A DNA stretch of 64,000 nucleotides, taken from contig NC_134013.1 of the NCBI RefSeq assembly GCF_040712315.1, positions 35,499,001-35,563,000 on the forward strand. The letters run 5' to 3'. A program made the position numbers and the translations under genes. Below, piece after piece: positions 62,520 through 64,000 of the stretch (position 1 is the stretch's first letter; each line of letters starts with the position of its first letter). The DNA is from Castanea sativa. Its lineage: Eukaryota > Streptophyta > Magnoliopsida > Fagales > Fagaceae. Below the pieces are notes generated by a model. That model worked only from the letters and a program-made list of their open reading frames with translations. It had not been told where the DNA came from and ran no database searches.

Positions 62520-63876
62520 TATACTACTATTTAAGCGGCTATACCTGTTGGAACTAGATTTTTTTTTGTTCCAAAATACCCCTACATCCCTAGGTTTAAG
62601 TGGAGACAAAACAAAATGATAGTTTGATAAAAATATATGTCTAACTTGCACATAAATATTGCTTACAAAATAGGAACACTCTTCCACTAACCCTCTTCTT
62701 CGAAGTAACTATACATTTATTATTATTTTTTTAAAAAAATAAACAAGTTAAACACCTCACGTTTATCCAAAAACAAATCTAAATATATATAAAAAAAAAA
62801 CTAAAGGACAATCCAAATTGTTTTTGTTCTAAAATACCCTTACATTCTTATGTTTAAGTAGAGACAAAACTAAAAGACAATCCAATAAAAATAAAACCCT
62901 AACTTCCACTAAAACATTGCCTAAAAAATAGGGTCACTTTCCTATTGATTTTCAAATTTATTTATCCATTTATAAATTATGTTTAAGTATAGACAAAACT
63001 AAAGGATAATCCGGTAAAAATAAAACTCTAACTTCCACTAAAACATTACCTAAAGAATAGGGTCACTTTCCTATTAATTTTCAAATTTATTTATCCACTT
63101 ATAAATTATACTCTCAAAATAAAAATTATATATATAATAAAAAACATAGATTTTTTTTTTGCTACTACCACTAAAAAAAAAAAAGCCCTCATCTTACGCG
63201 CGAAGCGTGTAGGATGAGGCTAGTAGTCTATAAAACTGCTGCAAAATAGTTTGTGATGGTAACATTTCTTTAGAAAAAATAGGAAAATAGTAGAGTTACT
63301 AGCCTCATGACACGCGCGTGAGATGAGGTTTTTTTTTTTTTTTTAGTGGTAGTAGCAAAAAAAAAAAATCTATGTTTTTTATTATATATATAATTTTTAT
63401 TTTGAGAATCTAATTTATAAATGGATAAATCAATTTGAAAATTAATTGGAAAGTGACCCTATTTTTTAGGCAATGTTTTAGTGGAAGTTAGGGTTGTATT
63501 TTTACCAGATTGTCCTTTAGTTTTGTCTTTACTTAAACATAGGAATGTAAAGGTATTTTAGAACAAAAAAAAATCTATATTGTTCTTTAGTTTTTATTTT
63601 TTATTATATATATATATTTAAATTTGTTTTTGGATAAACGAGGTGTTTAACTTATTTTTCTATTTAAAAAAAACAATATAGATATTGTTGATTTGAAGAA
63701 GTGGGTTAGTGGAGAAGTGTTCCTATTTTGTAGGCAATATTTTAGTGCAAATTAGACATGTATTTTTACCAAACTATCTTTTAGTTCTGTCTCTACTTAA
63801 ACTTAAGGACATAGAGGTATTTAAAAAAAAAAAAAAATCAGGTCCAAACAGGAACAACCGCTTAAATAGTAGTATA
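62520..63876. mobile_element. Large foldback element with arms of 600-700 bp
   Basis: Left terminus TATACTACTATTTAAGCGG, right terminus is its complement. Arms match inward: TAGGTTTAAGTGGAGACAAA, ACATTGCCTAAAAAATAGGG and AAAAACATAGATTTTTTTTT have inverted partners at 63,790, 63,460 and 63,370. The central loop, about 63,225-63,300, is bounded by CTAGCCTCAT-type hairpins (GCGCGAAGCGTG, ACACGCGCGTGAG). A segment of about 140 bp is duplicated in the left arm (62,850-62,985; 62,988-63,110). No protein. Flanks do not show a clear duplication. Confidence 0.88.
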
Positions 63877-64000
63877 AATAAACTGATGATGTGTTAATTG
63901 ATTATTTGTAAATGAATTTTTTTTTTGGATAAATTTGTAAATGAAAAATTGATCGAAATAATAAGAATTGGTCATATTTACTGTTTGGAAAAAAAGAAAA

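Noticed and set aside
62100..62687. 195-residue frame on -
   Set aside because: Crosses a hAT MITE and its target duplication into the foldback element; fortuitous.

Overview
This is nuclear plant DNA: AT-rich, full of transposable elements, with one spliced gene and no bacterial-type features. The gag/pol family of the first element and the MITE families suggest a woody eudicot, quite possibly Fagaceae (oak, chestnut, beech). That placement is inference from remembered element families, not something the window proves.

Layout. (1) 1-9,832: the 3' nine-tenths of a decayed Ty3/gypsy retrotransposon of the Tat lineage. It holds gag, protease, RT, RNase H, a second RNase H and integrase on +, then a 153-bp tandem array, an antisense intron-containing ORF, a polypurine tract and a 3' LTR. 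(2) 9,985-12,895: a Ty1/copia RT-RNase H pseudogene on -, cut apart by two insertions. (3) 12,900-14,224: a large inverted repeat built from serial CTCGAG hairpins. (4) 14,930-47,772: one complete host gene on -, CSTF77 (cleavage stimulation factor 77 kDa subunit). Its 23 coding exons join in frame to 764 codons plus stop. The introns hold a LINE, several hAT-like and Tourist-like elements, LINE tails, tandem duplications and a row of four matched hairpins. (5) 47,773-53,252: promoter side and intergenic DNA without a recognisable gene. (6) 53,253-61,072: a probable old LTR split by a complete gag-only Sirevirus-like element (54,229-60,197) with 1.0-kb LTRs and a TTCTT target duplication. (7) 61,605-62,184: a hAT MITE with an exact 8-bp duplication. 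(8) 62,520-63,876: a second large foldback element.

The only cellular gene supported is CSTF77, a core nuclear pre-mRNA 3'-end processing factor. Everything else is mobile or repetitive. Mobile DNA has expanded a reading frame of about 2.3 kb to a locus of about 33 kb while every exon and splice site stays readable. One LINE ends 35 bp from a splice donor.

Coordinates of exons, LTRs and target duplications were read base by base. Boundaries of decayed elements are approximate. No RNA gene, CRISPR or origin was seen.
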